Below, piece after piece: positions 44,876 through 55,000 of a stretch of DNA of 64,000 nt (position 1 is its first letter; every line of letters starts with the position of its first letter). A program made the translations under genes and the position numbers. The DNA comes from Streptomyces vietnamensis (lineage in GTDB: Bacteria; Actinomycetota; Actinomycetes; Streptomycetales; Streptomycetaceae), in contig NZ_CP010407.1 in the NCBI RefSeq assembly GCF_000830005.1, positions 4,654,001 through 4,718,000 on the forward strand. Direction: 5' to 3'. A model generated the notes under the pieces. The model had not been told where the DNA came from and searched no databases. It worked only from the letters and a program-made list of their open reading frames with translations.

Positions 44876-45415
44876 ATGCGCTACTTCGAGGACTTCCGGC
44901 CCGGCGACGTCCACGAGCTGGGCACCGTCACCGTCACGGCGGAGGAGGTGCTGGAGTTCGGCAGGCGCTTCGACCCGCAGCCCTTCCACACGGACCCCGA
45001 GCTCGCGAAGGACTCCCCGTTCGGCGGTCTGATCGCGAGCGGGTTCCACACCCAGGCGATGTTCATGCGCCGCTACGTCGACGGACTGCTCGCCTACAGC
45101 GCCTGTACGGGCTCGCCCGGCATCGACGAGGTCCGCTACCTGCGGCCCGTCCGCCCGGGCGACGTCCTCACCGCGCGCGTCGAGATCCTCGGCTCCACCC
45201 CGTCGCCGTTCAATCCCGCCACCGGCACCGTCAAGCCGCGGTGCACGCTCGTGGCCGCCGACGGGACGGCCGTGTTCAGCATGATCCTGCACAGCATCTT
45301 CCGCCGGCGCCCCGCCGACTCCGAGGCCGACCATCTGTCGTCGATGCCCGCGGCCGAGGACCCCGTCGCCTGTGTGCGACCGGCCAAGACCTGTGTCCCG
45401 GCCATGAGCGCCTGA
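44876..45415 (+). CDS. MaoC-type hydratase/dehydratase
   Basis: A 179-residue hot-dog-fold hydratase. The catalytic Asp/His motif FDPQPFHTDPELAKDSPFGG lies at residues 32-51, as in R-specific enoyl hydratases, and the later IASGFHTQAM and VRYLRPVRPGD blocks are family-typical. It would add or remove water at an enoyl thioester, here probably on the carrier protein encoded downstream. The ATG at 44876 is best spaced from GGGGGG; an adjacent GTG (44873) is possible. It is the first gene of the operon. Its C-terminal tail is longer than usual (about 30 residues, two cysteines). Confidence 0.86.
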   Translation: MRYFEDFRPGDVHELGTVTVTAEEVLEFGRRFDPQPFHTDPELAKDSPFGGLIASGFHTQAMFMRRYVDGLLAYSACTGSPGIDEVRYLRPVRPGDVLTARVEILGSTPSPFNPATGTVKPRCTLVAADGTAVFSMILHSIFRRRPADSEADHLSSMPAAEDPVACVRPAKTCVPAMSA

Positions 45416-45488
45416 CGAACCGTTCCTTCGTCGGGCCCCTGAACACGGCCGTCCGAATCTCCGCAACCCAACCGAAGGGGGACCTCCT

Positions 45489-46328
45489 GTGGAGGCCGTA
45501 TCCCGCACCGCCCAGTGGACCGCCGCCGCGCGCGCCCTGGAGACCGAGCGCGAGGACCGGCTGTTCGCCGATCCCTACGCGCGCACCGTCGCCGACGAGA
45601 TCGGCTTCGAACTGCTCGCGCGCTACGACGGCGGCGGCATCGTGCCGTTCCTCGCCATCCGCACCACCTACCTCGACCGGGCCATAGTCAAGGCGGTGGA
45701 GGAGCGCGGCATCCGCCAGGTCGTCTTCCTCGCCGCCGGCATGGACACCCGCTTCTTCCGGCTTCCCTGGCCCGACGGCGTCACCGTCTACGAGCTCGAC
45801 CGCCCGGCCCTCCTGGAGGCCAAGGCCGAGATGCTCAAGGACGAGCCGCGGCCCGCCGGCCGGACCCGCGTCACCGTCCCCGTCGACCTCACCCGGGACT
45901 GGACCGGCCCCCTGAAGGAGGCCGGCTGGAAGAGCGAGGAGCCCGTCCTGTGGGTGGTCGAGGGCCTGCTGTTCTTCCTGCCCGAGCAGGCCGTACGGAC
46001 CCTCATCTCGCTGCTCGCCTCGCACGCCGCGCCCGGCTCCGTGCTGCTCGGCGACGTCATCTCGAAGTCCGCCCTGGAGAACCCGCTCGCCCGGAGCTTC
46101 ATGAAGGCCCTGGAGGAGGACGGCAACCCGTGGCTCTTCGGCACCGAGGAGCCCGAGGCGCTGCTCGCCGACTGCGGCTGGGCCGTACGCGAGGTCAAGC
46201 AGCCCGGTGAGGACGGCGCCGCCTTCGACCGCTGGCCCTACCCGGTCCCGGCCCGCTCCGTACCGCGCATGCCGAGGTCGTTCTTGTTCACGTGTGACAC
46301 GCCGGCGTACGAGGAGAAGGCCGCATGA
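45489..46328 (+). CDS. leucine carboxyl methyltransferase-family SAM methyltransferase
   Basis: A 279-residue PF04072-type methyltransferase. It has TAQWTAAARALETEREDRLF at the start, IRTTYLDRAIVKAVEERG, the SAM-binding VVFLAAGMDTRFFRLPW, YELDRPALLEAKA and LWVVEGLLFFLP. Members usually methylate carboxylates or hydroxyls of polyketides and other natural products. GTG 45489 is preceded by AAGGGGG. The stop overlaps the next start (ATGA). Confidence 0.9.
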   Translation: MEAVSRTAQWTAAARALETEREDRLFADPYARTVADEIGFELLARYDGGGIVPFLAIRTTYLDRAIVKAVEERGIRQVVFLAAGMDTRFFRLPWPDGVTVYELDRPALLEAKAEMLKDEPRPAGRTRVTVPVDLTRDWTGPLKEAGWKSEEPVLWVVEGLLFFLPEQAVRTLISLLASHAAPGSVLLGDVISKSALENPLARSFMKALEEDGNPWLFGTEEPEALLADCGWAVREVKQPGEDGAAFDRWPYPVPARSVPRMPRSFLFTCDTPAYEEKAA

Positions 46329-47368
46329 GCGCCCACGACTTCCACCAGAAGGTCATCACCGACGCGGGCGCGGCCGTCCGCGGCCTGACCGTCGCCCTCG
46401 GCGAGCGCCTCGGGCTCTACAAGGCCCTGGCCGCCGACGGTCCGCTCACCGCCGAGCAGCTGGCGGAGAAGACCGGCACGAACACGCGCTACATCGAGGA
46501 GTGGCTGCACGCCCAGCTCTCCGCCGGGTACGTCGAGCGGCACCCCAGCTCCCTCACGTACACCCTGCCCGCCGACCACGTCGAGGTCCTCGCCGACCCG
46601 AAGGCCGTGACGTACGCCGCCGGGTTCTTCACCGCCCTCAAGGCGCTGTACGCCACCGAGGACCTGCTCGTCGACGCATACCGCACCGGCGACGGCGTCG
46701 GCTGGGCCGAGCACGACGCGGCCCTCGACACCGGCATGGGCTCCTTCTTCCAGCCCACGTACGAGCACAAGCTCGTCCCCGACTGGCTGCCCGCCCTCCA
46801 CCAGGTCACCGACAAGCTGGCGAACGGCGGCACCGTCGCCGACGTCGGCTGCGGCGTCGGCCACACCACCCTCCTCATCGCGAAGGCCTTCCCGAACGCC
46901 ACCGTCCACGGCTTCGACTACTCCGAGGAGGCCATCTCCATCGCGCGCGAGCTCGCCGAGGAGGCCGGCCTCTCCGACCGGGTCGTCTTCGAGGTCGCCT
47001 CCGCCGACGACTACCCCGGCTCCGGCTACGACCTGGTGTGCTTCTTCAACGCCCTGCACGACATGGGCGACCCCGTCGCCGCCGCCCAGCACGTCCACAA
47101 GTCCCTCGACGCGGACGGCACCTGGATGCTCGTCGAGTCCAACGTCTCCCCGCAGGACATCGACACCCAGACCCCCGCCGCCCGCATGTTCATGGCCCTG
47201 TCCGCCGTGATGTGCCTGCCGGTCGCCGTCGCGCAGCGCGGCCCGCACGCCCTCGGCAACCACTCCGGCGAGAAGGCCTTCCGCGCCATCGCCGAGGAGG
47301 CCGGCTTCACCCGCTGGCGGCGCGCCACCGAGACCCCGGTCAACGCGGTCTACGAAGTCCGCCCGTAA
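46325..47368 (+). CDS. winged-helix class I SAM methyltransferase
   Basis: A 347-residue methyltransferase with an N-terminal winged-helix dimer domain (LGLYKALAADGPLTAEQLAE, Rv2258c-like) and a C-terminal SAM domain with motif I VADVGCGVGHTTLLIAKAFP near residue 175 and FFNALHDMGDP. Small-molecule O- or N-methyltransferases have this layout. Its ATG overlaps the previous stop by 4 bp. With the carboxyl-type methyltransferase beside it, the pathway uses at least two methyl transfers, matching the SAM-cycle genes downstream. Confidence 0.9.
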   Translation: MSAHDFHQKVITDAGAAVRGLTVALGERLGLYKALAADGPLTAEQLAEKTGTNTRYIEEWLHAQLSAGYVERHPSSLTYTLPADHVEVLADPKAVTYAAGFFTALKALYATEDLLVDAYRTGDGVGWAEHDAALDTGMGSFFQPTYEHKLVPDWLPALHQVTDKLANGGTVADVGCGVGHTTLLIAKAFPNATVHGFDYSEEAISIARELAEEAGLSDRVVFEVASADDYPGSGYDLVCFFNALHDMGDPVAAAQHVHKSLDADGTWMLVESNVSPQDIDTQTPAARMFMALSAVMCLPVAVAQRGPHALGNHSGEKAFRAIAEEAGFTRWRRATETPVNAVYEVRP

Positions 47369-47392
47369 CCCCACGTCGCGAGGAGCGAGACC

Positions 47393-48286
47393 ATGGGCGT
47401 GACCGCCCCCCTGCCCGTCACCGACCGCTTCATGGAGGTCCTGAGCCGCCTCAGCGAGCGTTCGGTCGAGGACTACTACAACCCGTACCAGACCTTCCGG
47501 TGGCCCGAGACGCTGGAGGAGAACCGCTTCTGGATGACGCCGGAGCTGCTCACCGTCTACGGCACCGAGCACTACGACACCCTCGGTGAGGAAACGCTTC
47601 AGTGCCTGTCGAAGTGGGAGTCGATCAACTTCTACAGCCTCAACGTGCACGGCATCCGCGAGCTCCTCATCGAGGTCGTCGGCCGCATCCACATGCCCGG
47701 CTTCGAAGTCCCCTCGGACTTCTTCCACCACTTCATCGGCGAGGAGAACGAACACATGTGGTTCTTCTCCGAGTTCTGCCGGCGCTACGGCCACAAGATC
47801 TACGGCTCCACCGCCATGCGCGCCGACGCCGCCTGGGAGCCGGAGGTCGAGAACTTCCTCGTCTTCACCCGCATCCTCTTCTTCGAGGAGCTCGTCGACC
47901 ACTACAACTCCCGGATGGCGAAGGACGATTCCCTCTGCCACACCATCCGCGAGGTCAACCGCATCCACCACCAGGACGAGTCCCGCCACATCGCCTTCGG
48001 GCGCGAGCTGGTCTCCCTCCTCCACCAGCGGATGTGCCAGGCCGTGAGCGCCGAGCGGGTCCGCGAGGTCGAGGCGTACCTCAAGCGGTACGTCGTCTAC
48101 AGCATCAACTCCCTCTACAACCCGCACGTGTACAAGGACGCCGGCATCGCCGACCCGCTCGGCCTGCGCAACGCGCTGATCGCCGACGAGTCCCGGCGCG
48201 CCCACGAGCGCAAGGCGGTCCGCAAGCCGCTCGCCTTCTTCCTGAAGACCGGGATCTTCTCGGACGACACCCTGCCCGTCCTCTGA
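47393..48286 (+). CDS. AurF-type non-haem diiron N-oxygenase
   Basis: A 297-residue diiron oxygenase of the AurF/CmlI family, which oxidise amines to hydroxylamine, nitroso or nitro groups with O2. The iron ligands are visible: Glu in EEETLQCLSKWESIN-like helix (TLGEETLQCLSKWESINFYS), EExxH in FIGEENEHMWFF near 118, Glu in RILFFEELVDHYN near 160 and DExxH in IHHQDESRHIAFG near 192. GAGGAG precedes the ATG. Its place between the methyltransferases and a carrier-protein ligase suggests that it acts on an amine held on the carrier, as CmlI can, but the substrate is not known. Confidence 0.88.
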   Translation: MGVTAPLPVTDRFMEVLSRLSERSVEDYYNPYQTFRWPETLEENRFWMTPELLTVYGTEHYDTLGEETLQCLSKWESINFYSLNVHGIRELLIEVVGRIHMPGFEVPSDFFHHFIGEENEHMWFFSEFCRRYGHKIYGSTAMRADAAWEPEVENFLVFTRILFFEELVDHYNSRMAKDDSLCHTIREVNRIHHQDESRHIAFGRELVSLLHQRMCQAVSAERVREVEAYLKRYVVYSINSLYNPHVYKDAGIADPLGLRNALIADESRRAHERKAVRKPLAFFLKTGIFSDDTLPVL

Positions 48287-48317
48287 GAGACGCCCTCACC
48301 CGAGAGGTGCACCGATC

Positions 48318-49190
48318 ATGACCACGACCACCCCCGAGCAGAACGTCGGGGCGACCACGGGACTGCCCACGCTCGGCCCGGAGGGGACCCGCCTGCTGCG
48401 GCTCCTCGACGACACCTTCGAGGGCTGGGGGGTGGCCGCGGGCGCCCGCCCCATGACCATGCCCCCGCTCCTCCCGGCCGCCGACCTGGCCAAGCTCGAC
48501 TACTACGACAACTTCCCCCACCAGGCCGTCGTCGCCGCCCCGCTCGACCTGGAGCGCCGCGCGACCACGCCCTTCGACACCACCGCCGGCCGCTTCCCGA
48601 GCGACGCACTCGAACCCGCCGCGCTCGGCCTGCCCTCGGCCTCCTGCTACGCCGTCTACCTCACCCACCAGGGCACCCGGGTCGCCGACGACACCCTCGT
48701 CACGATCTGCTCCTGGTGCTTCCGCAAGGAGACGCACTACGAGGGCATGCGGCGCCAGCTCGGCTTCCGCATGCGGGAGGTCGTCGCCATCGGCACCCGC
48801 GAGCACGCCGAGAACCACCTCGCCGAGTTCACCACCCGCATCCAGTCCTTCGCGAAGGCCCTCGACCTGCCGCTGCGCAGGGAGGCCGCCTGCGACCCCT
48901 TCTTCGACAAGGGCAGCTCCAAGGCCGTCCTCCAGCGGCTCACCCCGGTGAAGTACGAGTTCCTGTACGAGGACCTGGCGATCGCCTCGGTCAACACGCA
49001 CCGGAACTTCTTCGGCGAGCGCTGCGACATCACCCTGGCCTCGACCGGCGGACCGGCCTTCACCAGCTGTGTCGCCTTCGGCCTGGAGCGCTGGCTGTCG
49101 GCGCTGACCCGCCGCCACGGCAGCTGGGAGTCCGCCGAGCGGGCCGTCCTCGAAGCCGGTGCGAGCGGCGCGGCCGGGCCGGTGATCTGA
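48318..49190 (+). CDS. class-II-synthetase-like amino acid:carrier protein ligase
   Basis: A 290-residue protein resembling the Bradyrhizobium aa:CP ligases: a stripped atypical seryl-tRNA synthetase core that adenylates an amino acid and loads it on a carrier protein instead of tRNA. Motif 2 is CSWCFRKE (Arg136, Glu138) and motif 3 is FGLERW (Arg258). Cys110, Glu154 and Cys251 fall at spacings (44, 97) that closely match the zinc ligands of that family (45, 103). It lacks a tRNA-binding domain. The following PPTase and free carrier protein genes are its obvious partners. Gly, Ala or Ser are likely substrates; this cannot be read from sequence. Confidence 0.78.
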   Translation: MTTTTPEQNVGATTGLPTLGPEGTRLLRLLDDTFEGWGVAAGARPMTMPPLLPAADLAKLDYYDNFPHQAVVAAPLDLERRATTPFDTTAGRFPSDALEPAALGLPSASCYAVYLTHQGTRVADDTLVTICSWCFRKETHYEGMRRQLGFRMREVVAIGTREHAENHLAEFTTRIQSFAKALDLPLRREAACDPFFDKGSSKAVLQRLTPVKYEFLYEDLAIASVNTHRNFFGERCDITLASTGGPAFTSCVAFGLERWLSALTRRHGSWESAERAVLEAGASGAAGPVI

Positions 49191-49191
49191 C

Positions 49192-49635
49192 GTGCCGGCC
49201 CGTCCCGCCGCCCCGCCGGCGGGCGGCCTGGGGTGGGCGAACCTCGGCATGGACATCGTGTCCGTCAACCGTGTCCGCAGGCTCCTCGCCCAGTACGGGG
49301 AGCGGTTCTTCGAGCGGATGCTCACCCCCGGCGAGCTCGCCGACTGCCGCACCTCCTCCGGGCTCGACGTCCTGAGCCTGTGCGGGCGGATCGCGGCGAA
49401 GGAAGCGGCGTTCAAGACCTTACGGGTCCGCGGCAGGTTCCTGCCCTGGCCGGACATCGTCGTGCGGCGCTCCGAGGGCGGCTGGCCGCTCGTGGAACTG
49501 CACGGGCCCGCGGCCGAGATGGCCGCCGAGTCCGGGATCACCGAGATCACCGTGTCCATCAGCCACGACGTGGACTACGCGGTCGCGGTCGCCGCCCCGA
49601 TCATCGCCCCCACCCCTTCCTCATCGAACAGCTGA
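49192..49635 (+). CDS. AcpS-type phosphopantetheinyl transferase
   Basis: A 147-residue holo-ACP synthase homologue with the metal site [12 protein letters not shown], the [12 protein letters not shown] core and VSISHD. It should attach 4'-phosphopantetheine to the Ser of the carrier protein encoded 14 bp downstream. The GTG start follows the previous stop by one base; the first 18 residues are Pro/Ala-rich and may be a wrong extension, since AcpS proteins begin at GMDIV. A dedicated AcpS beside its carrier is unusual; the housekeeping copy should be elsewhere. Confidence 0.86.
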   Translation: MPARPAAPPAGGLGWANLGMDIVSVNRVRRLLAQYGERFFERMLTPGELADCRTSSGLDVLSLCGRIAAKEAAFKTLRVRGRFLPWPDIVVRRSEGGWPLVELHGPAAEMAAESGITEITVSISHDVDYAVAVAAPIIAPTPSSSNS

Positions 49636-49649
49636 CAAGGAGAACAACC

Positions 49650-49904
49650 ATGGCCGACGGCCTGCAGACGGTGAAGAACTGGATCCTCGAGCGTCACCCC
49701 GAGCGCGACGACATCGCCGCCGACCTCGACCTGATCGAGAACCGGCTCATCGACTCGCTGTCCTTCGTCGAGTTCGTCTTCCTCCTGGAGCAGGAGAGCG
49801 GCACCGCCATCCAGATGGAGACCCTGGAGGTCGACTCCATCCGCACCCTCGGCGCCATCGAGCAGCACTTCTTCACGGCCAAGGTGGAGGTGGGCCAGGC
49901 ATGA
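49650..49904 (+). CDS. free-standing acyl/peptidyl carrier protein
   Basis: An 84-residue four-helix carrier protein. The phosphopantetheine Ser is in the motif [18 protein letters not shown] near residue 36 (D-S-L). AAGGAG precedes the ATG, and the stop overlaps metK (ATGA). Given its neighbours it should receive an amino acid from the synthetase-like ligase and present it to the diiron oxygenase and other enzymes. Confidence 0.9.
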   Translation: MADGLQTVKNWILERHPERDDIAADLDLIENRLIDSLSFVEFVFLLEQESGTAIQMETLEVDSIRTLGAIEQHFFTAKVEVGQA

Positions 49905-51109
49905 GCCGTCGCCTGTTCACCTCGGAGTCCGTGACCGAGGGACATCCCGACAAGATCGCCGACCGGATCAGCGACACCATCCTCGACGCGCTCCTCGCCG
50001 AGGACCCCCACTCCCGGGTCGCCGTGGAGACCCTGATCACCACCGGTCAGGTCCACATCGCCGGCGAGGTCACCACCTCCGCGTACGCGCCGATAGCCCA
50101 GCTGGTGCGCGACGCCGTCCTCGACATCGGCTACGACTCCTCCGCGAAGGGCTTCGACGGCGCCTCCTGCGGCGTGTCGGTGTCCATCGGCGCGCAGTCG
50201 CCGGACATCGCGCAGGGCGTCGACACCGCCCACGAGGCGCGCGTCGAGGGCGTGGACGACGAGCTGGCGGCCCAGGGCGCCGGCGACCAGGGCCTGATGT
50301 TCGGCTACGCCTGCGACGACACGGCCGAACTGATGCCGCTGCCGATCGCGCTCGCCCACCGGCTCTCCCGCCGCCTCACCGAGGTCCGCAAGGACGGCAC
50401 CGTGCCGTACCTGCGTCCGGACGGCAAGACGCAGGTGACCATCGAGTACGACGGGGACCGCCCGGTCCGCCTCGACACGGTCGTCGTCTCCTCGCAGCAC
50501 GCCGCCGACATCTCGGTGGAGGGCCTGCTCACCCCGGACGTCCGCGAGTACGTCGTCGAGCACGTCCTCAAGCAGCTCGTCGAGGAGGGCGTCAGCCTGG
50601 AGTCCGACGGCTACCGCCTGCTCGTGAACCCGACCGGCCGCTTCGAGGTCGGCGGCCCGATGGGCGACGCGGGCCTGACCGGCCGGAAGATCATCATCGA
50701 CACGTACGGTGGGATGGCCCGGCACGGCGGCGGCGCGTTCTCCGGCAAGGACCCGTCGAAGGTGGACCGCTCGGCGGCGTACGCGATGCGCTGGGTCGCG
50801 AAGAACGTCGTCGCGGCCGGTCTCGCCAAGCGCTGCGAGGTGCAGGTCGCGTACGCGATCGGCAAGGCGGAGCCCGTCGGCCTCTTCGTCGAGACCTTCG
50901 GCACGGGCACGCTCCCGGACGAGAAGATCCAGGAGGCCGTGAGCGAGGTCTTCGACCTGCGCCCGGCGGCGATCATCCGCGACCTGGACCTCAAGCGGCC
51001 CATCTACGCGGCGACGGCGGCGTACGGCCACTTCGGCCGCGAACTCCCCGAGTTCACCTGGGAGCGCACCGACCGCGTGGAGCGGTTGAAGAAGGCAGCG
51101 GGGGTCTGA
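49901..51109 (+). CDS. metK: S-adenosylmethionine synthetase
   Basis: Makes SAM from methionine and ATP. The 402-residue protein is full length, with [13 protein letters not shown] at the start, [12 protein letters not shown], the P-loop-like [20 protein letters not shown] and [15 protein letters not shown]. It starts inside the carrier gene stop (ATGA). As a member of a biosynthetic operon it is probably a second copy besides the housekeeping metK, boosting SAM for the two methyltransferases. Confidence 0.96.
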   Translation: MSRRLFTSESVTEGHPDKIADRISDTILDALLAEDPHSRVAVETLITTGQVHIAGEVTTSAYAPIAQLVRDAVLDIGYDSSAKGFDGASCGVSVSIGAQSPDIAQGVDTAHEARVEGVDDELAAQGAGDQGLMFGYACDDTAELMPLPIALAHRLSRRLTEVRKDGTVPYLRPDGKTQVTIEYDGDRPVRLDTVVVSSQHAADISVEGLLTPDVREYVVEHVLKQLVEEGVSLESDGYRLLVNPTGRFEVGGPMGDAGLTGRKIIIDTYGGMARHGGGAFSGKDPSKVDRSAAYAMRWVAKNVVAAGLAKRCEVQVAYAIGKAEPVGLFVETFGTGTLPDEKIQEAVSEVFDLRPAAIIRDLDLKRPIYAATAAYGHFGRELPEFTWERTDRVERLKKAAGV

Positions 51110-51114
51110 GGGAG

Positions 51115-52098
51115 ATGCGCATCGCTGTCACGGGATCCATCGCGACCGACCATCTGATGACCTTCCCCGGCTGGTTCAGCGAGCAGCTGCTCGCCGACCG
51201 GCTCGACCGGGTCTCCCTGTCGTTCCTCGCCGACAACCTGGAGGTCAGGCGCGGCGGAGTGGCAGCGAACATCGCCTTCGGACTCGGCGTCCTCGGCCTG
51301 CGGCCGGCCCTCGTGGGCGCGGTCGGCGCGGACTTCGAGCCGTACCGGGTCTGGCTGAAGGACCACGGCGTGGACACCGACTCGGTGCGCGTCAGCGAGT
51401 CGCTCCACACCGCCCGCTTCGTCTGTACCACCGACCGGGCCCAGAACCAGATCGCCACCTTCTACGCCGGGGCGATGGCCGAGGCGCGCGAGATCGACCT
51501 CCGCGAGGTCGTCGCCCGCACCGGCCGCCTGGAACTGGTCCTGGTCTCCCCGGACGACCCCGAGGCCATGCTCCGGCACACCCGCACCTGCCGTGACCTG
51601 GGGATCCCCTTCGCCGCCGATCCGTCGCAGCAGCTGGCGCGGCTCGACGGGGAGCAGGTGCGGGAGCTGGTGGACGGGGCCCGGTTCCTGTTCACCAACG
51701 AGTACGAGACGGCCCTCCTCCTGGAGAAGACCGGCTGGCCGGAGGCGGAGGTGCTGAGCCGGGTCGGCACCTGGGTCACCACCCACGGCGAGGCCGGCGT
51801 CCGCATCCGCGGCGAGGGCCGGGATCCGTCGGCGGTTCCGGCCGTGGAGGTCCCGGCGGTCGTCGACCCGACCGGCGTCGGCGACGCCTTCCGGGCCGGG
51901 TTCCTCGCGGGGACGCTGTGGGGCGTGCCGGAGCGGTGCGCGGCACAGCTGGGCTGCGCGGTCGCGGCGACCGTCCTCGACTACGTGGGGACGCAGGAGT
52001 ACCGGCTGCACCGGGACTCCCTCCTCGACCGGATCAGGACGACGTACGGGGTGGGCTGCACGGCCACCCTGGTCACCCATCTGAGGGGGCTGTCATGA
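51115..52098 (+). CDS. PfkB-family kinase, probable adenosine kinase
   Basis: A 327-residue ribokinase-family enzyme. It has MRIAVTGSIATDHLMTFPG, the RRGGVAANIAFGLGVLG substrate motif and VDPTGVGDAFRAGFL with the catalytic Asp. This form with LEVRRGGVAANIA resembles actinobacterial adenosine kinase. Between metK and metH/ahcY, it most likely removes the adenosine released by AhcY, pulling that reversible reaction forward. It starts 5 bp after metK and overlaps metH by 4 bp. Confidence 0.88.
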   Translation: MRIAVTGSIATDHLMTFPGWFSEQLLADRLDRVSLSFLADNLEVRRGGVAANIAFGLGVLGLRPALVGAVGADFEPYRVWLKDHGVDTDSVRVSESLHTARFVCTTDRAQNQIATFYAGAMAEAREIDLREVVARTGRLELVLVSPDDPEAMLRHTRTCRDLGIPFAADPSQQLARLDGEQVRELVDGARFLFTNEYETALLLEKTGWPEAEVLSRVGTWVTTHGEAGVRIRGEGRDPSAVPAVEVPAVVDPTGVGDAFRAGFLAGTLWGVPERCAAQLGCAVAATVLDYVGTQEYRLHRDSLLDRIRTTYGVGCTATLVTHLRGLS

Positions 52099-55000
52099 GC
52101 GAAGCCCGGCGGTCGCTCAGGGAGGAGTTCGCGACGCGGGTCGTCGTCGCCGACGGGGCGATGGGCACCATGCTCCAGGCCGCCGACCCGACGATGGACG
52201 ACTTCACCGGCCTCGAAGGCTGCAACGAGATCCTCAACCTCACCCGCCCCGACGTCGTCGCCTCCGTCCACGACGCCTACTTCTCGGTCGGCGTGGACTG
52301 CGTCGAGACCAACACCTTCGGGGCGAACCTGGCCGCGCTCGCCGAGTACGGCATCGAGAACCGGGTGTACGAACTGTCCGAGGCGGGCGCCCGGATCGCC
52401 CGGGGGGTCGCCGACGCCCACACGGCCGTCGACGGCCGCCCCCGCTGGGTCCTCGGCTCCATGGGACCCGGTACGAAACTGCCGACCCTGGGCCACGTCA
52501 CGTACGAGCCCCTCCGCGAGGCCTTCCAGCAGAACGCCGAGGGCCTGATCCGCGGCGGCGCCGACGCCCTGCTCATCGAGACCTCGCAGGACCTGCTCCA
52601 GACGAAGGCGGCCGTCATCGGCGCCCGCCGGGCCCTGGACTGGGTCGGCGTGGACCTGCCGGTCATCGTGCAGGTCACGGTGGAGACGACCGGCACGATG
52701 CTGCTCGGCTCCGAGATCGGGGCGGCGCTGACGGCCCTGGAGCCGCTCGGCATCGACATGATCGGCCTGAACTGTGCCACGGGCCCGGTGGAGATGGCCG
52801 AGCACCTCCGCCACCTGTCGCGGCACGCCCGCATCCCGATCTCGGTCATGCCGAACGCGGGCCTGCCGGTGCTGACCTCGGACGGCGCCCACTACCCGCT
52901 GTCGCCGTCCGAACTGGCCGACGCCCAGGAGCAGTTCGTACGGGAGTACGGGCCGGCGCTGGTCGGCGGCTGCTGCGGTACGACTCCGGAGCACCTGCGG
53001 GAGATCGTGGAGCGGGTGCGGGGCGCGGCCGTACTCGACCGGCAGCCGGTCGCGGAGCCCGGCGCCTCGTCCCTGTACAGCCACGTCCCGTTCCGGCAGG
53101 ACACCTCGTACCTGGCGATCGGCGAGCGGACCAACGCCAACGGCTCGAAGAAGTTCCGCGAGGCCATGCTCGAGGGCCGCTGGGACGACTGCGTGGAGAT
53201 GGCCCGCGACCAGATCCGCGAGGGCGCGCACATGCTCGACCTGTGCGTGGACTACGTGGGCCGCGACGGCGTCGCGGACATGGCGGAGCTGGCGGGCCGT
53301 TTCGCGACGGCGTCGACGCTGCCGATCGTGCTCGACTCCACCGAGGTGGGGGTGCTGCGGGCCGGCCTGGAGAAGCTCGGCGGCCGGGCGGTCGTCAACT
53401 CGGTCAACTACGAGGACGGCGACGGGCCCGAGTCGCGGTTCGCGCAGGTCACGGCCCTCGCGAAGGAGCACGGCGCGGCGCTGATGGCGCTGACGATCGA
53501 CGAGGAGGGGCAGGCGCGGACGGCCGAGCAGAAGGTCGCGATCGCCGAGCGGCTCATCGCCGACCTCACGGGGAAGTGGGGGATCAGGGAGTCCGACATC
53601 CTGATCGACACCCTCACGTTCACGATCTGCACGGGCCAGGAGGAGTCGCGGGGCGACGGCATCGCGACGATCGAGGCGATCCGCGAACTGAAGCGCCGCC
53701 ACCCGGACGTGCAGACCACGCTGGGCCTGTCGAACATCTCCTTCGGTCTCAACCCGGCGGCGCGGATCGTCCTCAACTCCGTCTTCCTGGACGAGTGCGT
53801 GAAGGCGGGCCTGGACTCGGCGATCGTGCACGCCTCGAAGATCCTGCCGATCGCGCGCCTGGAGCCGGAGCAGGTGGAGGTGGCGCTCGACCTGATCCAC
53901 GACCGGCGGCGGGAGGGCTACGACCCGCTGCAGCGGCTGCTTGAGCTGTTCGAGGGGGCGACGGCGAAGTCCCTGAAGGCGGGGAAGGCCGAGGAGCTGC
54001 TCGCGCTGCCGCTGGAGGAGCGTCTGAAGCGGCGGATCGTCGACGGCGAGAAGAACGGCCTGGAGGCCGACCTCGATGCGGCACTGTCGGAGCGGCCGGC
54101 GCTGGAGATCGTCAACGACGTGCTGTTGGACGGCATGAAGACGGTCGGTGAGCTGTTCGGCTCCGGCCAGATGCAGCTGCCGTTTGTGCTCCAGTCCGCC
54201 GAGGTGATGAAGACGGCGGTGGCCTATCTGGAGCCGCACATGGAGAAGTCGGATGCCGAGGGCAAGGGGACGATCGTCCTGGCGACGGTCCGTGGCGATG
54301 TCCACGACATCGGCAAGAACCTCGTGGACATCATCCTGTCCAACAACGGCTACAACGTCGTCAACATCGGCATCAAGCAGCCGGTCTCCGCGATCCTGGA
54401 GGCCGCCGAGGAACACAACGCCGACGTCATCGGCATGTCCGGCCTGCTGGTGAAGTCCACCGTGATCATGAAGGAGAACCTGGAGGAGCTGAACGGCCGC
54501 GGGTTGGCCGCGAAGTACCCGGTGATCCTGGGTGGGGCGGCCCTGACCAGGGCGTACGTCGAGCAGGACCTGCACGAGCTGTACCAGGGCGAGGTCCGCT
54601 ACGCCCGCGACGCCTTCGAGGGCCTGCGGCTCATGGACGCGCTGATGGGCGTGAAGCGGGGCGTCCCCGGGGCCGTACTCCCGGAGCTGAAGCAGCGCAG
54701 GGTGCCCAAGCAGCCGGTGGTGCTTCCGGAGGTCCGGGAGCCCGAGCCGGCCGGCCGCTCCGACGTGGCCGCCGACAACCCCGTACCCGAGCCCCCCTTC
54801 CTCGGAACCAAGGTCGTCACCGGCATCCCGCTCGCCGAATACGCCCCCTGGCTCGACGAGACCGCCCTCTTCAAGGGCCAGTGGGGTCTCAAGGACAACG
54901 GGACCATCGACTCGGAAGGCCGACCGCGCCTGCGGGCGCTGCTCGACCGGATCGAGCGGGAGGGCCTGGTCGAAGCGGCCGTCGTGTACGGCTGGTTCCC

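Noticed and set aside
36462..48286. Chloramphenicol biosynthetic cluster
   Set aside because: Resistance genes and an AurF homologue are present, but no cmlP-like NRPS, cmlA-like hydroxylase or aminodeoxychorismate genes.
44800..49904. Valanimycin-type azoxy cluster
   Set aside because: There is a synthetase-like gene and an N-oxygenase, but no VlmA-type seryl transferase, no flavin amine hydroxylase and no full SerRS.
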